From: Roseivirga sp. 4D4
GTDB taxonomy: Bacteria; Bacteroidota; Bacteroidia; Cytophagales; Cyclobacteriaceae
Direction: 5' to 3'
Length of the DNA stretch: 64,000 nt
Assembly: GCF_001747095.1 (NCBI RefSeq)
Contig: NZ_MDGP01000001.1
Location: 1,099,001 to 1,163,000, forward strand
Made by a program: the position numbers and the translations under genes. Below are positions 26,197 to 35,090 of this stretch, piece after piece. The notes below the pieces were generated by a model, which saw nothing but the letters and a program-made list of their open reading frames with translations, ran no database searches and was not told the DNA's origin. The stretch's first letter is position 1; every line of letters begins with the position of its first letter.

Positions 26197-26217
26197 GACA
26201 GTTACGCAGTCTACTTA

Positions 26218-27123
26218 TTAGAAACTATCTGAAGCTCTATAAGCTTTGATCAAAGCCTTCTCCCCTTCAATTCCCTTAATGGAGTTGCCGTGCTCCATTC
26301 CTAAAACATCGCGATAACCCTTATCATAAATGTATTTAAAAACATTTCGATAGTTTATCTCACCAGTAGTCGGTTCTTTTCTACCCGGATTATCCCCTAT
26401 TTGAAAATAAGCGATCTCATCCCAAGAAGCCTCAATGTTTGGAAGAAGGTTTCCCTCTGTAATTTGCTGGTGATAGATATCGTATAGAATCTTGCATGAT
26501 GGACTATCGACCGCCTTACAAATTTCATACGCTTGTGATGCCTTAGTTAGAAATAACCCTGGATGATCTCTGGGATTGAGGGGTTCTAATACCATAACCA
26601 ACCCATGAGGCTCTAGAATATCACATGCCTGTTTCAAAGTTTCTACCACATTAGCAGTTTGATACCCCATATCTTTTCTAAGGTCAAGATGGCCCGGCAC
26701 AACTGTCATCCACTTTGCGTTTACCCGTTTAGCTACTTCCACAGACTCTCTGATCTCCTTAAGAAACTCCGCCCTCCATTGACTCCTGCCACTTGCAAGA
26801 TTAGGTTCATTCCAATAAATAGTATGCGCTACAAAGACACCCATGGTCAGGCCGTGCTTCTCCATCCTATTGGCAATTGCCATCTGGTCTTCCAAAGAGC
26901 GCTTTTTCATGTCATTGTCTTCAAGAGATCTGAATCCCTGCTCGGCAATGAAGTCTAACTCATTCAAGAAACCATTCGGTGCTGAATTCCTAAACATGCC
27001 AAAATGGGGAGCATAGTTCAATTGGAATTCCTCTCTACCAGAAAACTTCATTAAGCTTTCAATACCCAACAAGAAACCACTTGACGCTAAGGCACTGGAT
27101 TGGATAAAATCTCTTCTTCTCAT
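26218..27123 (-). CDS. Tat-exported TIM-barrel isomerase (hydroxypyruvate isomerase/xylose isomerase-like)
   Basis: A 301-residue product from the ATG at 27123, chosen because it opens a twin-arginine signal (MRRRDFIQSSALASSGFLLG). The barrel has the family's metal ligands: Glu in VMVLEPLNPRDHPG, Asp/His in ILYDIYHQQITEGN, GDNPGRKEPTTGEINY and Glu in LGMEHGNS. These are typical of Hyi-like sugar isomerases/epimerases. Export by Tat suggests it is folded with its metal before transport, and works in the periplasm. It is monocistronic and divergent from the bestrophin gene. Confidence 0.9.
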   Translation of the reverse strand: MRRRDFIQSSALASSGFLLGIESLMKFSGREEFQLNYAPHFGMFRNSAPNGFLNELDFIAEQGFRSLEDNDMKKRSLEDQMAIANRMEKHGLTMGVFVAHTIYWNEPNLASGRSQWRAEFLKEIRESVEVAKRVNAKWMTVVPGHLDLRKDMGYQTANVVETLKQACDILEPHGLVMVLEPLNPRDHPGLFLTKASQAYEICKAVDSPSCKILYDIYHQQITEGNLLPNIEASWDEIAYFQIGDNPGRKEPTTGEINYRNVFKYIYDKGYRDVLGMEHGNSIKGIEGEKALIKAYRASDSF

Positions 27124-27196
27124 AAATGCAATTTGGAAGTAATCAATATACAAAATATCGTGAGCTGATTATATTTAGAAACAGAAACCCTGCTGT

Positions 27197-28258
27197 ATGT
27201 ACACTAAAAAGAAATATTCTAAGCGAGATATGATGCGTTGGACAAAACGAGAAACTCGTTTCTTCCTCATATTCGCCTTAATCATTACTTCCTTATATGA
27301 ATTATTGGGCTTACAATGGATGCAACTACCCTGGACACCCATAGCCCTCGTTGGTACAGCTGTAGCATTCTTAATAGGTTTTCAGAACAACGCAGCCTAT
27401 GGCCGAATCTGGGAGGCCAGAATGATCTGGGGTGGTATAGTTAACAATAGCAGGACGTGGACCATGATGGTTAGAGATATGATTAACAATGACCATGCGG
27501 TTGAACCGCGGTCAAAAGAATCTCTGAATGAAGAGCGTACCAAATTGGTTCATAGGCAAATCGCCTGGATGAGTGCCCTTAGATATGCACTTAGACAAGG
27601 TAAGCCTTGGGAAACGGTATCTAAATCAAAGTCTCACAAGGAATGGACAGAAATGTTGAACCTTCCTGAAACGAATGTACCTCTGGAAGAAGAGTTATCG
27701 AGGTTACTCTCAAAGGAAGATTTGGAGTATGTAATGTCCAAGAAGAATAAAGCCAATGCCGTATTGACGTTACAGTCAAAACACATTCGCGAATTAAAAG
27801 AAAGTGGCCATATATGGGAATTCTCGTTCTTAGAATTAGAGGGCGTACTGAAGGAGTTCTTCACTTTACAAGGTAAATCTGAGAGAATCAAAAACTTTCC
27901 TTATCCACGGCAGTATGCCACGCTTACCTATGACTTTGTCAACCTGTTCATCTTTCTATTACCGCTAGGTGTGGTACCGGAGTTTTCAGAAATAGGCACC
28001 AAGTTAGTAGCCAATGGCCATGAAATCGGCACCTATTTTGTCTGGTTATCTGTCCCGTTCTCAGCACTTGTTTCATGGATTTTTAACACGATGCAACGGA
28101 TAGGTACTGCTGGTGAAAACCCATTTGAAGGAACATCGAATGATGTACCTATTACCACCATGTCAAGAGGGATTGAAATTGACATGAGGGAAATGATGGA
28201 TGAGGACAAAGAGGATATTCCTGAACCTTACCAGCCTATTTATGACATACAGATGTAA
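27197..28258 (+). CDS. Bestrophin-like membrane channel
   Basis: A 353-residue protein with two N-terminal membrane helices (RFFLIFALIITSLYELLGL; TPIALVGTAVAFLIGFQNN) followed by AAYGRIWEARMIWGGIVNNSRTW, the family signature, and two later helices (LTYDFVNLFIFLLPLGVVPE; GTYFVWLSVPFSALVSWIFN) ending in DNPFEG-like ENPFEGTSNDVP. Bacterial bestrophins form pentameric ion channels, often cation-selective. Length is somewhat above the usual 300 because of a charged cytoplasmic insertion around residues 95-210. The DUF6090 gene follows after 9 bp and is probably cotranscribed. Confidence 0.92.
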   Translation: MYTKKKYSKRDMMRWTKRETRFFLIFALIITSLYELLGLQWMQLPWTPIALVGTAVAFLIGFQNNAAYGRIWEARMIWGGIVNNSRTWTMMVRDMINNDHAVEPRSKESLNEERTKLVHRQIAWMSALRYALRQGKPWETVSKSKSHKEWTEMLNLPETNVPLEEELSRLLSKEDLEYVMSKKNKANAVLTLQSKHIRELKESGHIWEFSFLELEGVLKEFFTLQGKSERIKNFPYPRQYATLTYDFVNLFIFLLPLGVVPEFSEIGTKLVANGHEIGTYFVWLSVPFSALVSWIFNTMQRIGTAGENPFEGTSNDVPITTMSRGIEIDMREMMDEDKEDIPEPYQPIYDIQM

Positions 28259-28267
28259 CATTTTATC

Positions 28268-28984
28268 ATGACCTTATTTAGAAAGTCAAAAATGAGCACA
28301 CTAAAAAGTAATCGATTTGGAAGATATCTCACTTATGTTATCGGGGAAATAACTTTGGTAGTTGTAGGTATTCTAATCGCGCTCTCAATCAACAATTTTA
28401 GCGAAAGAAGAAAACAAGAAGGTAGGCTAAGAAACATTTTCTTAACCTTTCAGAAGGACATCGAAAATGACATAGCAGATATCGACAGGGTTGTTAAATA
28501 CTACAGCGGCAATCAGGAGGCCTTTGAGCAAATCATGAATGGCTCCATGAACAAGGCACAATTCAAAGAGTGCCGAGACTGCACCTTTTTAATCACGGGA
28601 CACAACTCTTTCAACATTGAAATTCGTGGCTATGAAGCATTAAAAAGCTTCAATTCTGCATATGACGAAGATTCTCTGGTCAATCAAATCGTTCAGTCTA
28701 TGACAGCTTCTATAGAGAACATTAACGACATCGATGAACTCATTCGAGAAAGCATTACAAAGGACCTTGAATCCTGGAGAGATCAGCATGATTGGTTTTC
28801 TGATTTTGCACAAGAGATTGTGTCAGACGACTACATGGAATTTGCCACTACCGACCAGACCTATAGAAATCAGGCGAGTTGGAGGTATATATTGATCTAT
28901 GGAAACTATATGAGACAAGTCGATACTTTTAGAGAACAACTTGTCGGTTTTCGAGAAGCCATTAATGAAAGGCTCGAGAACTAA
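28268..28984 (+). CDS. DUF6090 family membrane protein
   Basis: A 238-residue protein; an internal ATG at 28292 would also fit. It has one membrane segment with the family signature (GRYLTYVIGEITLVVVGILI, then ALSINNF) at about residues 20-45, followed by a long helical soluble domain (QKDIENDIADIDRVVKYYSG). Proteins of this type are numerous in Flavobacteriia/Cytophagia and of unknown role. A CRDC pair (FKECRDCTFL) near residue 100 could form a disulfide if the domain is periplasmic. It overlaps the convergent peptidase-like gene by four bases. Confidence 0.88.
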   Translation: MTLFRKSKMSTLKSNRFGRYLTYVIGEITLVVVGILIALSINNFSERRKQEGRLRNIFLTFQKDIENDIADIDRVVKYYSGNQEAFEQIMNGSMNKAQFKECRDCTFLITGHNSFNIEIRGYEALKSFNSAYDEDSLVNQIVQSMTASIENINDIDELIRESITKDLESWRDQHDWFSDFAQEIVSDDYMEFATTDQTYRNQASWRYILIYGNYMRQVDTFREQLVGFREAINERLEN

Positions 28985-29490
28985 GGAGTTATCTCATTTG
29001 CAAAGGCTGGATCGAATAGCTCATTGAGATAACCTTCACGAGTAGTCTCACTGTAACCATCATTGCACTGCCCCAGACCACTTCTCATTATCGATAAACA
29101 CCGACCAGTGACATCCATTGCTTCTCTATGATCGCGATACAAAACGCAATGACCAAGTTCATGCATCACAATCAACTCACGCTGTATAAAGCTCAAGGTA
29201 TTCCAAAACGTAGCGTCCAATATGATCTGATTAGGCGCTGAGCCATGAAAGTTACACCCACCTGCCACATTTACACCATCGATATTACCGATACGCCCTG
29301 TCAATCCGCTCGCTCTTAGATCTACAGACACACCTCTAGCCTCAGCTTCTTGCTGAAATACATCAAAGAAGTACCACAATCGCCTATCAACCCCTTCATA
29401 TCCCTCAGGGTCAACAGCCTCATCGCTAGAGCTGCAGGCAACAAAGGCCAACACTGAAAGAATTGAGAAACATTTCAGAAGCTTATGCAT
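28981..29490 (-). CDS. Lipoprotein with HExxH zinc-metallopeptidase motif
   Basis: A 169-residue lipoprotein (ILSVLAFVACSSS, Cys about 19). The motif HELGHCVLYRDH supplies two His and the catalytic Glu; the third His is seven residues after the second, one longer than in metzincins (HExxHxxGxxH). Downstream CLSIMRSGLGQC has a Met in a turn like the metzincin Met-turn, with Cys that might be disulfide-linked. It is therefore a likely metzincin-like peptidase of unusual ligand spacing. It is cell-surface or periplasmic, with unknown substrate. Confidence 0.8.
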   Translation of the reverse strand: MHKLLKCFSILSVLAFVACSSSDEAVDPEGYEGVDRRLWYFFDVFQQEAEARGVSVDLRASGLTGRIGNIDGVNVAGGCNFHGSAPNQIILDATFWNTLSFIQRELIVMHELGHCVLYRDHREAMDVTGRCLSIMRSGLGQCNDGYSETTREGYLNELFDPAFANEITP

Positions 29491-29549
29491 AGTTATGGAG
29501 CAATTTTTAAATCAACTTATCTATATAACTCAAAAACTGGTATTTAGTA

Positions 29550-30134
29550 TCAGATAACTCCGTGCAAATTCCAAACAATGATCCCGTAGACGACAAATCG
29601 AATGATTCTGAAAGAGGCAAACATCAGGTACTTCTTCTGTGGATAGGCTAATGTGCCTGTTAACATGCTTACGAGAGCAAAAGGTAATGGCGTCAATGCG
29701 GAAACGATAATGAGTCCGCTGCCATACTGTTCGTAACGTTGTTGATACTTTTTGAACCTAAGTCTCTTTTTGACAAAATTCATAAAGAACTCCTTTTCTC
29801 CCAGTTTTAAACCAATGCGGTAATTCAACCACCCCGCAAATAAGGATACCATAGTCATTGTGGTCACAGCTGTGGCATAATAGTGCCAAGGGTCATCGCT
29901 AGACCAAATCATAAAAAGTTCAGGGGGAAGTATGCCTACAAAAAACTCAGAAATAAGAAAAATGAAGAACATTAGATAATAGCTATCCGAAACGGCATGC
30001 TCTATCATATCATACTGACTCTTAAAAGTACTCTTGAAAACTATGATCAAGCCAATAAGCACCAAGAGGTAGATGAAACCCTTGATTAGATTTTGGGAAA
30101 AATAGTTGTAGAAGTCCTTATTCTTGTGAGCCAT
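29550..30134 (-). CDS. VTT/DedA-like membrane protein
   Basis: A 194-residue polytopic protein. Segments at about 17-33, 47-70, 85-105, 140-165 and 172-190 are hydrophobic. The block ALTPLPFALVSMLTGTLAYP corresponds to the conserved VTT (SNARE-associated/DedA) re-entrant region. The YGSGLIIVSALTPLPF context is typical. DedA/VTT proteins flip or recycle polyprenyl or phospholipid carriers and support envelope homeostasis. A 9-bp inverted repeat lies 17 bp before its start. Confidence 0.8.
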   Translation of the reverse strand: MAHKNKDFYNYFSQNLIKGFIYLLVLIGLIIVFKSTFKSQYDMIEHAVSDSYYLMFFIFLISEFFVGILPPELFMIWSSDDPWHYYATAVTTMTMVSLFAGWLNYRIGLKLGEKEFFMNFVKKRLRFKKYQQRYEQYGSGLIIVSALTPLPFALVSMLTGTLAYPQKKYLMFASFRIIRFVVYGIIVWNLHGVI

Positions 30135-30150
30135 TTAGAACGGTTGATCT

Positions 30151-30178
30151 GATTAAAGTAATTGAAAAAACTTTAATC
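30151..30178. promoter_or_regulatory. Inverted repeat between receiver gene and VTT gene
   Basis: GATTAAAGT (30151-30159) and ACTTTAATC (30170-30178) are perfect 9-bp arms with a 10-bp loop. It ends the receiver transcript or acts as an operator/5'-leader hairpin of the VTT gene; there is no T-run after it on the minus strand. Confidence 0.35.
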
Positions 30179-30189
30179 GCATCAATATT

Positions 30190-30573
30190 TCAGGCCAGAT
30201 TTTGAGACTCTTTGAATTTATCAATGATCTCTTTAAAGAAGGTCGGGTTTGTAAATTTGTCGATGATCTCAATTTGGGGAAACTCCTCAAATTGTTTGCG
30301 TAGCTCATTGCTCATCTGACCGCTATATACATAGATCCAAGTACCATCGTTGGTCAGCTTTTCAAAGTACTTAGTAATCAAATCAGAGCCCTTCATATCA
30401 GGCATCATCTGATCCGTTATCATAATATCAAACTGCTCAGCATCCAGTTTGGCACTTGCTGTTTTACCATCAACGGCCTCAGATACCTTGACATCATCAT
30501 ACATAAACTCAATGAAATCCTTGAGCGTATCTCTTACAGCAAAGTCGTCTTCAACAATTAATAAACTAATCAT
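30190..30573 (-). CDS. Single-domain response regulator (receiver only)
   Basis: A 127-residue receiver domain. Acidic pocket Glu8/Asp9/Asp10 (VEDD), phosphoacceptor Asp54 in MITDQMMPD, Ser/Thr switch region YVYSGQM and Lys106 in IDKFTNP are all present. There is no output domain, so it works by protein interaction or in a phosphorelay. Its start overlaps the end of the histidine kinase gene by four bases, making the kinase its likely partner. Confidence 0.93.
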   Translation of the reverse strand: MISLLIVEDDFAVRDTLKDFIEFMYDDVKVSEAVDGKTASAKLDAEQFDIMITDQMMPDMKGSDLITKYFEKLTNDGTWIYVYSGQMSNELRKQFEEFPQIEIIDKFTNPTFFKEIIDKFKESQNLA

Positions 30574-32540
30574 ACCCTTTTAATCTGAACAAACACGCTA
30601 GTACCCTCGCCACCTCTCGAAGTAATCGAAAGCTCATGCCCCAGGCGTTGTGCTAATTCTTTTGCAAGATAAAAACCCATCCCAGTTATTTCCTGATTCT
30701 CATCAATTTTAGCTTGCTCGGTGCCCATTTTCGCCAGTTGTTCCTCTGACATGCCTATACCAAAATCTCTTACTTCAATGGTTACTGCTTCACGAGTTCC
30801 TTCCAGGTGAATTTCTACTGGCTTATCAACACTTTTCGTATACTTTTCGGCATTGCCTACCACTGTATTTAAGATGTATTTGAGCGTCAGCTTATCAGTG
30901 GGATATTGCTTCAAGTCTAGATCAACAGAGGCATTGGCATATAACTGCAAGCTCCAATTGTCCGAGATAAAGCACTTAATGTCATCAAACGACAATTGAT
31001 CATTCGACTTTTGATCCAAGGACATGAAATAGATAAAGTCATGCAGCATGCGTTTTATGGTCTCAACTGCATTCAGTGATAAGCCAACTATCTTGTCTTT
31101 GACCTTCTCAAATTTCTCAGGCCTCTCACTAGACATCTTGAGCATCTCCATATTCATTTGGAGAGAGGCAATAGGCATTTTGATTTCATGGGAAATAAGA
31201 GAAAGCATCGTTTGCCGATTCTTTTGATACCCCATCTCAGCCTGTGTTAATTCAGCATTATTAACCTGATATACTAGAGATGCTAAGATGGCTAGATTAC
31301 TTAGAATCAGAATGATGACCATAGAGGACACTCGCAAGGTAAAATCCACATCCACCCAATCTAGATGTTCAAAAATCTCCATGAATGACCATAGATATAT
31401 CAATGCGAAAGCTCCTACAATATGTGGTGGCGCAAAACCGTCTCTTACCTTTGCAACAACAATGAGATAAAAGAACAAGAGATTAAACGCAATGAGAACA
31501 ATGTGCGAGTAGAAATATACTTCGCTAACGTAAATCGGAGGTAAGACTAAAGAGGATAATAAGAAAGCTCCTATAGTTCCAAATACAAACCACTTCATCC
31601 ATGGCTTAGTCTGGCGATCATAAAAATTAAACACAAACAAACCGCCCGCCAAAGCAGCCAAATAGGCGGTTAGACTCTCTACTCTTAATGCTAAATAGAA
31701 ATCATAATTGGGGAAAATGATGTGTAATGGATAAGTATCTGAGCCCAGAATATGATAGAGAATGGCTAATGAGAACATTCCAAAGAACGATACCTGATTC
31801 AATAACTGACGAAATACTATGGAAAAGAAAATCACTATTAATCCGCAGATAAAAAGCCCTCCCGCCACAAATACACTAAAGCTGAGTCTTCTGTTAAACT
31901 TTCTTTCAAGCATCGAAAGATCCCCAATTTCAATATTATAGAAAAAGCCAGATTTATGATGATCGAAATTGGCCACTTGGATGACTATCTCTAGGTAATT
32001 GCTGTCTACTGATGCAAGAGAGACAATCTTAGGAACCCGCTGAGGAGAGTAGTCCTCTCTAGTCTTGGCTACCTGCCCTGAAGAGTGGAGCAGATCTCCA
32101 TTGACATAAAGGTTATATGCCGAAAAGAAATGTGGTATTTCCAAGCCCCAGTCAGAACTACTGGAAGGTAGTCGTACTTTTTTTATATACGTACCAAAAC
32201 CTGTTCTTGGTAAGGTTGCCCCATTTAATTCAAGATCGGGCCATTGGTGAGGCACATTTGCGATAATCGGAATTGATTCTGCAGATGACGGATCTTCAAT
32301 TAATTCAGACCAGTAAAAGTCCCATGCTCCATCAATCGCTATCGGCTTTTCGAAAGATGCTGAGCGCAAGTCAAGGACATTAGATTCCTGACCAAGCGCT
32401 GGAAAAGCACCCAGAAAGCATATGGTGGCAAAGACGATTAAAGTTAATCTGAGCAACTCAGTAGATTTATCGGAAACATACAGTAGTTGTGCATTGAGAA
32501 TGCTATTGATTGACAATAAATATCTCTTCCTGTCTACCAT
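30570..32540 (-). CDS. 7TMR-DISM sensor histidine kinase
   Basis: A 656-residue sensor. After a hydrophobic leader (LTLIVFATICFLGAF, residues about 33-47) come a periplasmic DISMED2-type jelly-roll domain (about 55-205) and seven membrane helices (about 220-425). The phosphoacceptor His451 lies in LISHEIKMP, and the ATPase has the N box with Asn563 (NAEKYTK), DFGIGM and GMGFYLA. The start at 32540 lies 38 bp inside the M24 peptidase gene; no closer ATG exists. Such kinases are thought to sense carbohydrate-like ligands outside. It is translationally coupled with the receiver. Confidence 0.92.
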   Translation of the reverse strand: MVDRKRYLLSINSILNAQLLYVSDKSTELLRLTLIVFATICFLGAFPALGQESNVLDLRSASFEKPIAIDGAWDFYWSELIEDPSSAESIPIIANVPHQWPDLELNGATLPRTGFGTYIKKVRLPSSSSDWGLEIPHFFSAYNLYVNGDLLHSSGQVAKTREDYSPQRVPKIVSLASVDSNYLEIVIQVANFDHHKSGFFYNIEIGDLSMLERKFNRRLSFSVFVAGGLFICGLIVIFFSIVFRQLLNQVSFFGMFSLAILYHILGSDTYPLHIIFPNYDFYLALRVESLTAYLAALAGGLFVFNFYDRQTKPWMKWFVFGTIGAFLLSSLVLPPIYVSEVYFYSHIVLIAFNLLFFYLIVVAKVRDGFAPPHIVGAFALIYLWSFMEIFEHLDWVDVDFTLRVSSMVIILILSNLAILASLVYQVNNAELTQAEMGYQKNRQTMLSLISHEIKMPIASLQMNMEMLKMSSERPEKFEKVKDKIVGLSLNAVETIKRMLHDFIYFMSLDQKSNDQLSFDDIKCFISDNWSLQLYANASVDLDLKQYPTDKLTLKYILNTVVGNAEKYTKSVDKPVEIHLEGTREAVTIEVRDFGIGMSEEQLAKMGTEQAKIDENQEITGMGFYLAKELAQRLGHELSITSRGGEGTSVFVQIKRV

Positions 32541-33837
32541 CTATATACCAAACTCCTGAGCGGTCAAAATAGGCCTCTTCCTCAAGCATAATTCTAATTT
32601 CCTTATCCCACTCCTTGATATAAGTCGCAGCATTCAATTCAATTGAATAGGCAGTATTCAGGTGCAAGGGGTAGTCTCCCGTAACTGGCACCCCTCCTTG
32701 AGAATCCCACATGCCCAAAGTAGTTCCAGCAGCATGACCATGATAACCTATAGGGTGGGTATAAATTGATGGTTTGATTCCCTCTGATATGGCTTGTTCA
32801 CGGCTGAGTTTTAATACTTCGTTTCCTGTTCTACCCTCTTTAAAGTTATTGGTGAAAATGTCCTGTAACCTATTTCCCACTTTTAGTGCATCTTTCAAAA
32901 ACTGTGGTACATCTTTCTCTTCCGGTTTTAGCACATACGCCAGTTCTTGCATATCGGTATTCAATCTCAAATACGTTATTCCAAAGTCACAATGCAGTAA
33001 GTCCCCCGGGAGAATCACATTCTTATCGGGTCTTTTGCTAAATGTCCTTAGGTGTTCAAAACTCTCTGGGTCTGCTCTTTGAACATCTACTGTTGGATGA
33101 AACCAGGTCACTAATTTCAATTCCCTGACTTTTTCTCTCATCCACCAAACCACATCTTCCGTGGTTGTGACTCCAGGTGTAATTACTTTATCAGAAAAAG
33201 CCTCCTTGATTATATCATGAGAAATTCGAGCAATATGTGGATAGATTGCCATTTCGGCTTTGGTTCGAGTTTCAAGCCAACCGATGGCTACTTTTTCGGC
33301 CGAAACGATCTTATTTTGATTGGATTTACTAAGTGCTCCTTGAAACTCCTCGAAATCAGTAGCAACGATGCCGTCTGCCAAACCAAAATACGCTGATTTA
33401 TTAATGCCGATCTTCTTCGGTTTCCGTTCTTCAATGATTTCAGATAGTCTGGCCCATTGATCAGGTTGTTCTTCTTTATTCCAAGCACTTTTAAAAACAG
33501 AACCCACATCATATCGTGCCACGGCTAAAGTCTCAATCGGTTCGTTTCCTCCTTTATCAAAAAAGACCAGAATGGTTCGCCTTCTTGCAGCCAGCCATTC
33601 TGCTGGCAAAAGCGTCTTAATTACAGGATCTTCGTTATACTCTCTGGAAATAACGACCCACATATCAATGCCTTCTCGCCTCATTATCGCAGGGAGGTAG
33701 TTTTGCACTTTGTCTTCCAGTAACTCATTGATTACGCTAGCCCTCTCCTTCATTGAGAGTATTTCTGGACCTGAGTTTTGAGCAAAAGAAATGGTGTAGA
33801 TAGTCAGCAGGCAGAACGCCAGTAATAGTCTTTTCAT
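32503..33837 (-). CDS. Secreted M24 family metallopeptidase (Xaa-Pro aminopeptidase-like)
   Basis: A 444-residue product from the ATG at 33837, which begins the signal peptide (RLLLAFCLLTIYTISFAQ); an ATG at 33858 is less likely. The N-terminal creatinase-like domain is followed by the pita-bread fold with metal ligands in DFGITYLRLNTD (two Asp), YTHPIGYHGH (His), and two Glu in SIELNAATYI and MLEEEAYFD. It removes N-terminal residues, usually before Pro, and here acts outside the cytoplasm. Its 3' end overlaps the histidine-kinase gene by 38 bp, suggesting one operon. Confidence 0.92.
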   Translation of the reverse strand: MKRLLLAFCLLTIYTISFAQNSGPEILSMKERASVINELLEDKVQNYLPAIMRREGIDMWVVISREYNEDPVIKTLLPAEWLAARRRTILVFFDKGGNEPIETLAVARYDVGSVFKSAWNKEEQPDQWARLSEIIEERKPKKIGINKSAYFGLADGIVATDFEEFQGALSKSNQNKIVSAEKVAIGWLETRTKAEMAIYPHIARISHDIIKEAFSDKVITPGVTTTEDVVWWMREKVRELKLVTWFHPTVDVQRADPESFEHLRTFSKRPDKNVILPGDLLHCDFGITYLRLNTDMQELAYVLKPEEKDVPQFLKDALKVGNRLQDIFTNNFKEGRTGNEVLKLSREQAISEGIKPSIYTHPIGYHGHAAGTTLGMWDSQGGVPVTGDYPLHLNTAYSIELNAATYIKEWDKEIRIMLEEEAYFDRSGVWYIDGRQEEIFIVNQ

Positions 33838-33993
33838 GTCGAAGGTTTGATCCTTCAAAATAGGTAAAACACCCTTAACATCAAATGCTCAATACTAAAG
33901 CTTTGAACAAAAATTGAATTGCAAACGAATGCCTGAGCCATCGACTTCAGTGCCATTAGTGAGAAGTAGAAAATCATTTCTTATTTTAAGCCA

Positions 33994-34992
33994 ATGAAGA
34001 AACCTCACACCCCTCTTCTACTTAGGCTAACATCCGGCAAAGTACCACCATTAATCGTTGCACTGCTGGTGCCGATTCCTAGTATTATTACCTTGACGAT
34101 CGTCTTTAAAGCAGACAATATTGCTTTGTCTTGGAACAACTACGAGAACATTTCCTCCTTTTACGTCTTATCTTTCGGATACCTGGTGTACATCTCTCAC
34201 CTGATAAACAACAGCCACAAAAAGCAGTTTAATCAGCTTTTGGGATATGCAGAGCTCAATGAAGAAGAAAGAACGAGGTGGTCTTCAGGCTTCAATCATC
34301 ACAGAAGTCTCTGGGTCGAAACCTTAATTGCCGCCATGGTAGGTTTAGGACACGCATATTTTGGCCTTATAAGAACTATTTTGGAAGGTGAGGCAAGGTT
34401 CGAATACCTCAACTGGTGGAGGGTAGTTCACCTCGTTATGCTTTGGATTGTGATCACCCAGTCGATTTCCATTTACACCAGGAACATGACCATCATGAAT
34501 CAACTTTCTCAAAAGATCAAAGTTGATTTGCTCAACCTACAACGGTTTATGCCTCTGACCAGTGCAGGTATTATTAGCATGCTCGCATTTACAGGTGTTT
34601 ATGCCATCTTGTTCATTTTTGCTTTCAGTATTAATGACCTTACCACCAACCCCGCCATGCTTGTATTGGTGCCGACTATAATTATTATGATTCAGCGACC
34701 CTTAAAGGGCATAAGAAAGCGCATTGTCGAAGCCAAAGAGAAAGAAATTCGTCTGATAGAAGCCGCAATTGAGGGCGACAATGAGGCTCTTAAAAGATCT
34801 CGGATTGGAAATAACCTTAAGAACATCAACGTAATTGACCTGATTAGCTATAAGAAGACTATTGAAAATACCTTGGAAATACCTGTCAACATTCCAACAG
34901 CCTCTCGTTTTGTATTTTTTCTGATCATTCCACTACTGACCTGGATCGCAGCCTCGGTGGTTGACAAAGTCATTGACTTTCTAATCAAGTAA
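33994..34992 (+). CDS. Polytopic membrane protein, unknown function
   Basis: A 332-residue protein with about six hydrophobic segments (around residues 17-37, 50-68, 108-128, 145-165, 195-240 and 308-328) and a charged helical region near 245-290 (IRKRIVEAKEKEIRLIEAAI). It has no signal peptide or known catalytic motif that I recognise. It is divergent from the M24 peptidase and 98 bp before the GH13 gene. It may be a channel or sensor subunit, but nothing in the sequence proves this. Confidence 0.8.
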   Translation: MKKPHTPLLLRLTSGKVPPLIVALLVPIPSIITLTIVFKADNIALSWNNYENISSFYVLSFGYLVYISHLINNSHKKQFNQLLGYAELNEEERTRWSSGFNHHRSLWVETLIAAMVGLGHAYFGLIRTILEGEARFEYLNWWRVVHLVMLWIVITQSISIYTRNMTIMNQLSQKIKVDLLNLQRFMPLTSAGIISMLAFTGVYAILFIFAFSINDLTTNPAMLVLVPTIIIMIQRPLKGIRKRIVEAKEKEIRLIEAAIEGDNEALKRSRIGNNLKNINVIDLISYKKTIENTLEIPVNIPTASRFVFFLIIPLLTWIAASVVDKVIDFLIK

Positions 34993-35090
34993 TAACAAAC
35001 GTTTGCAGCTCTCTTAAGCCCAATCAGACGTTGTTTAGCTTCTGGTATTCTCAAGAATTCCTTAGTTTCAAATTCATTCAGACGCGCAAA

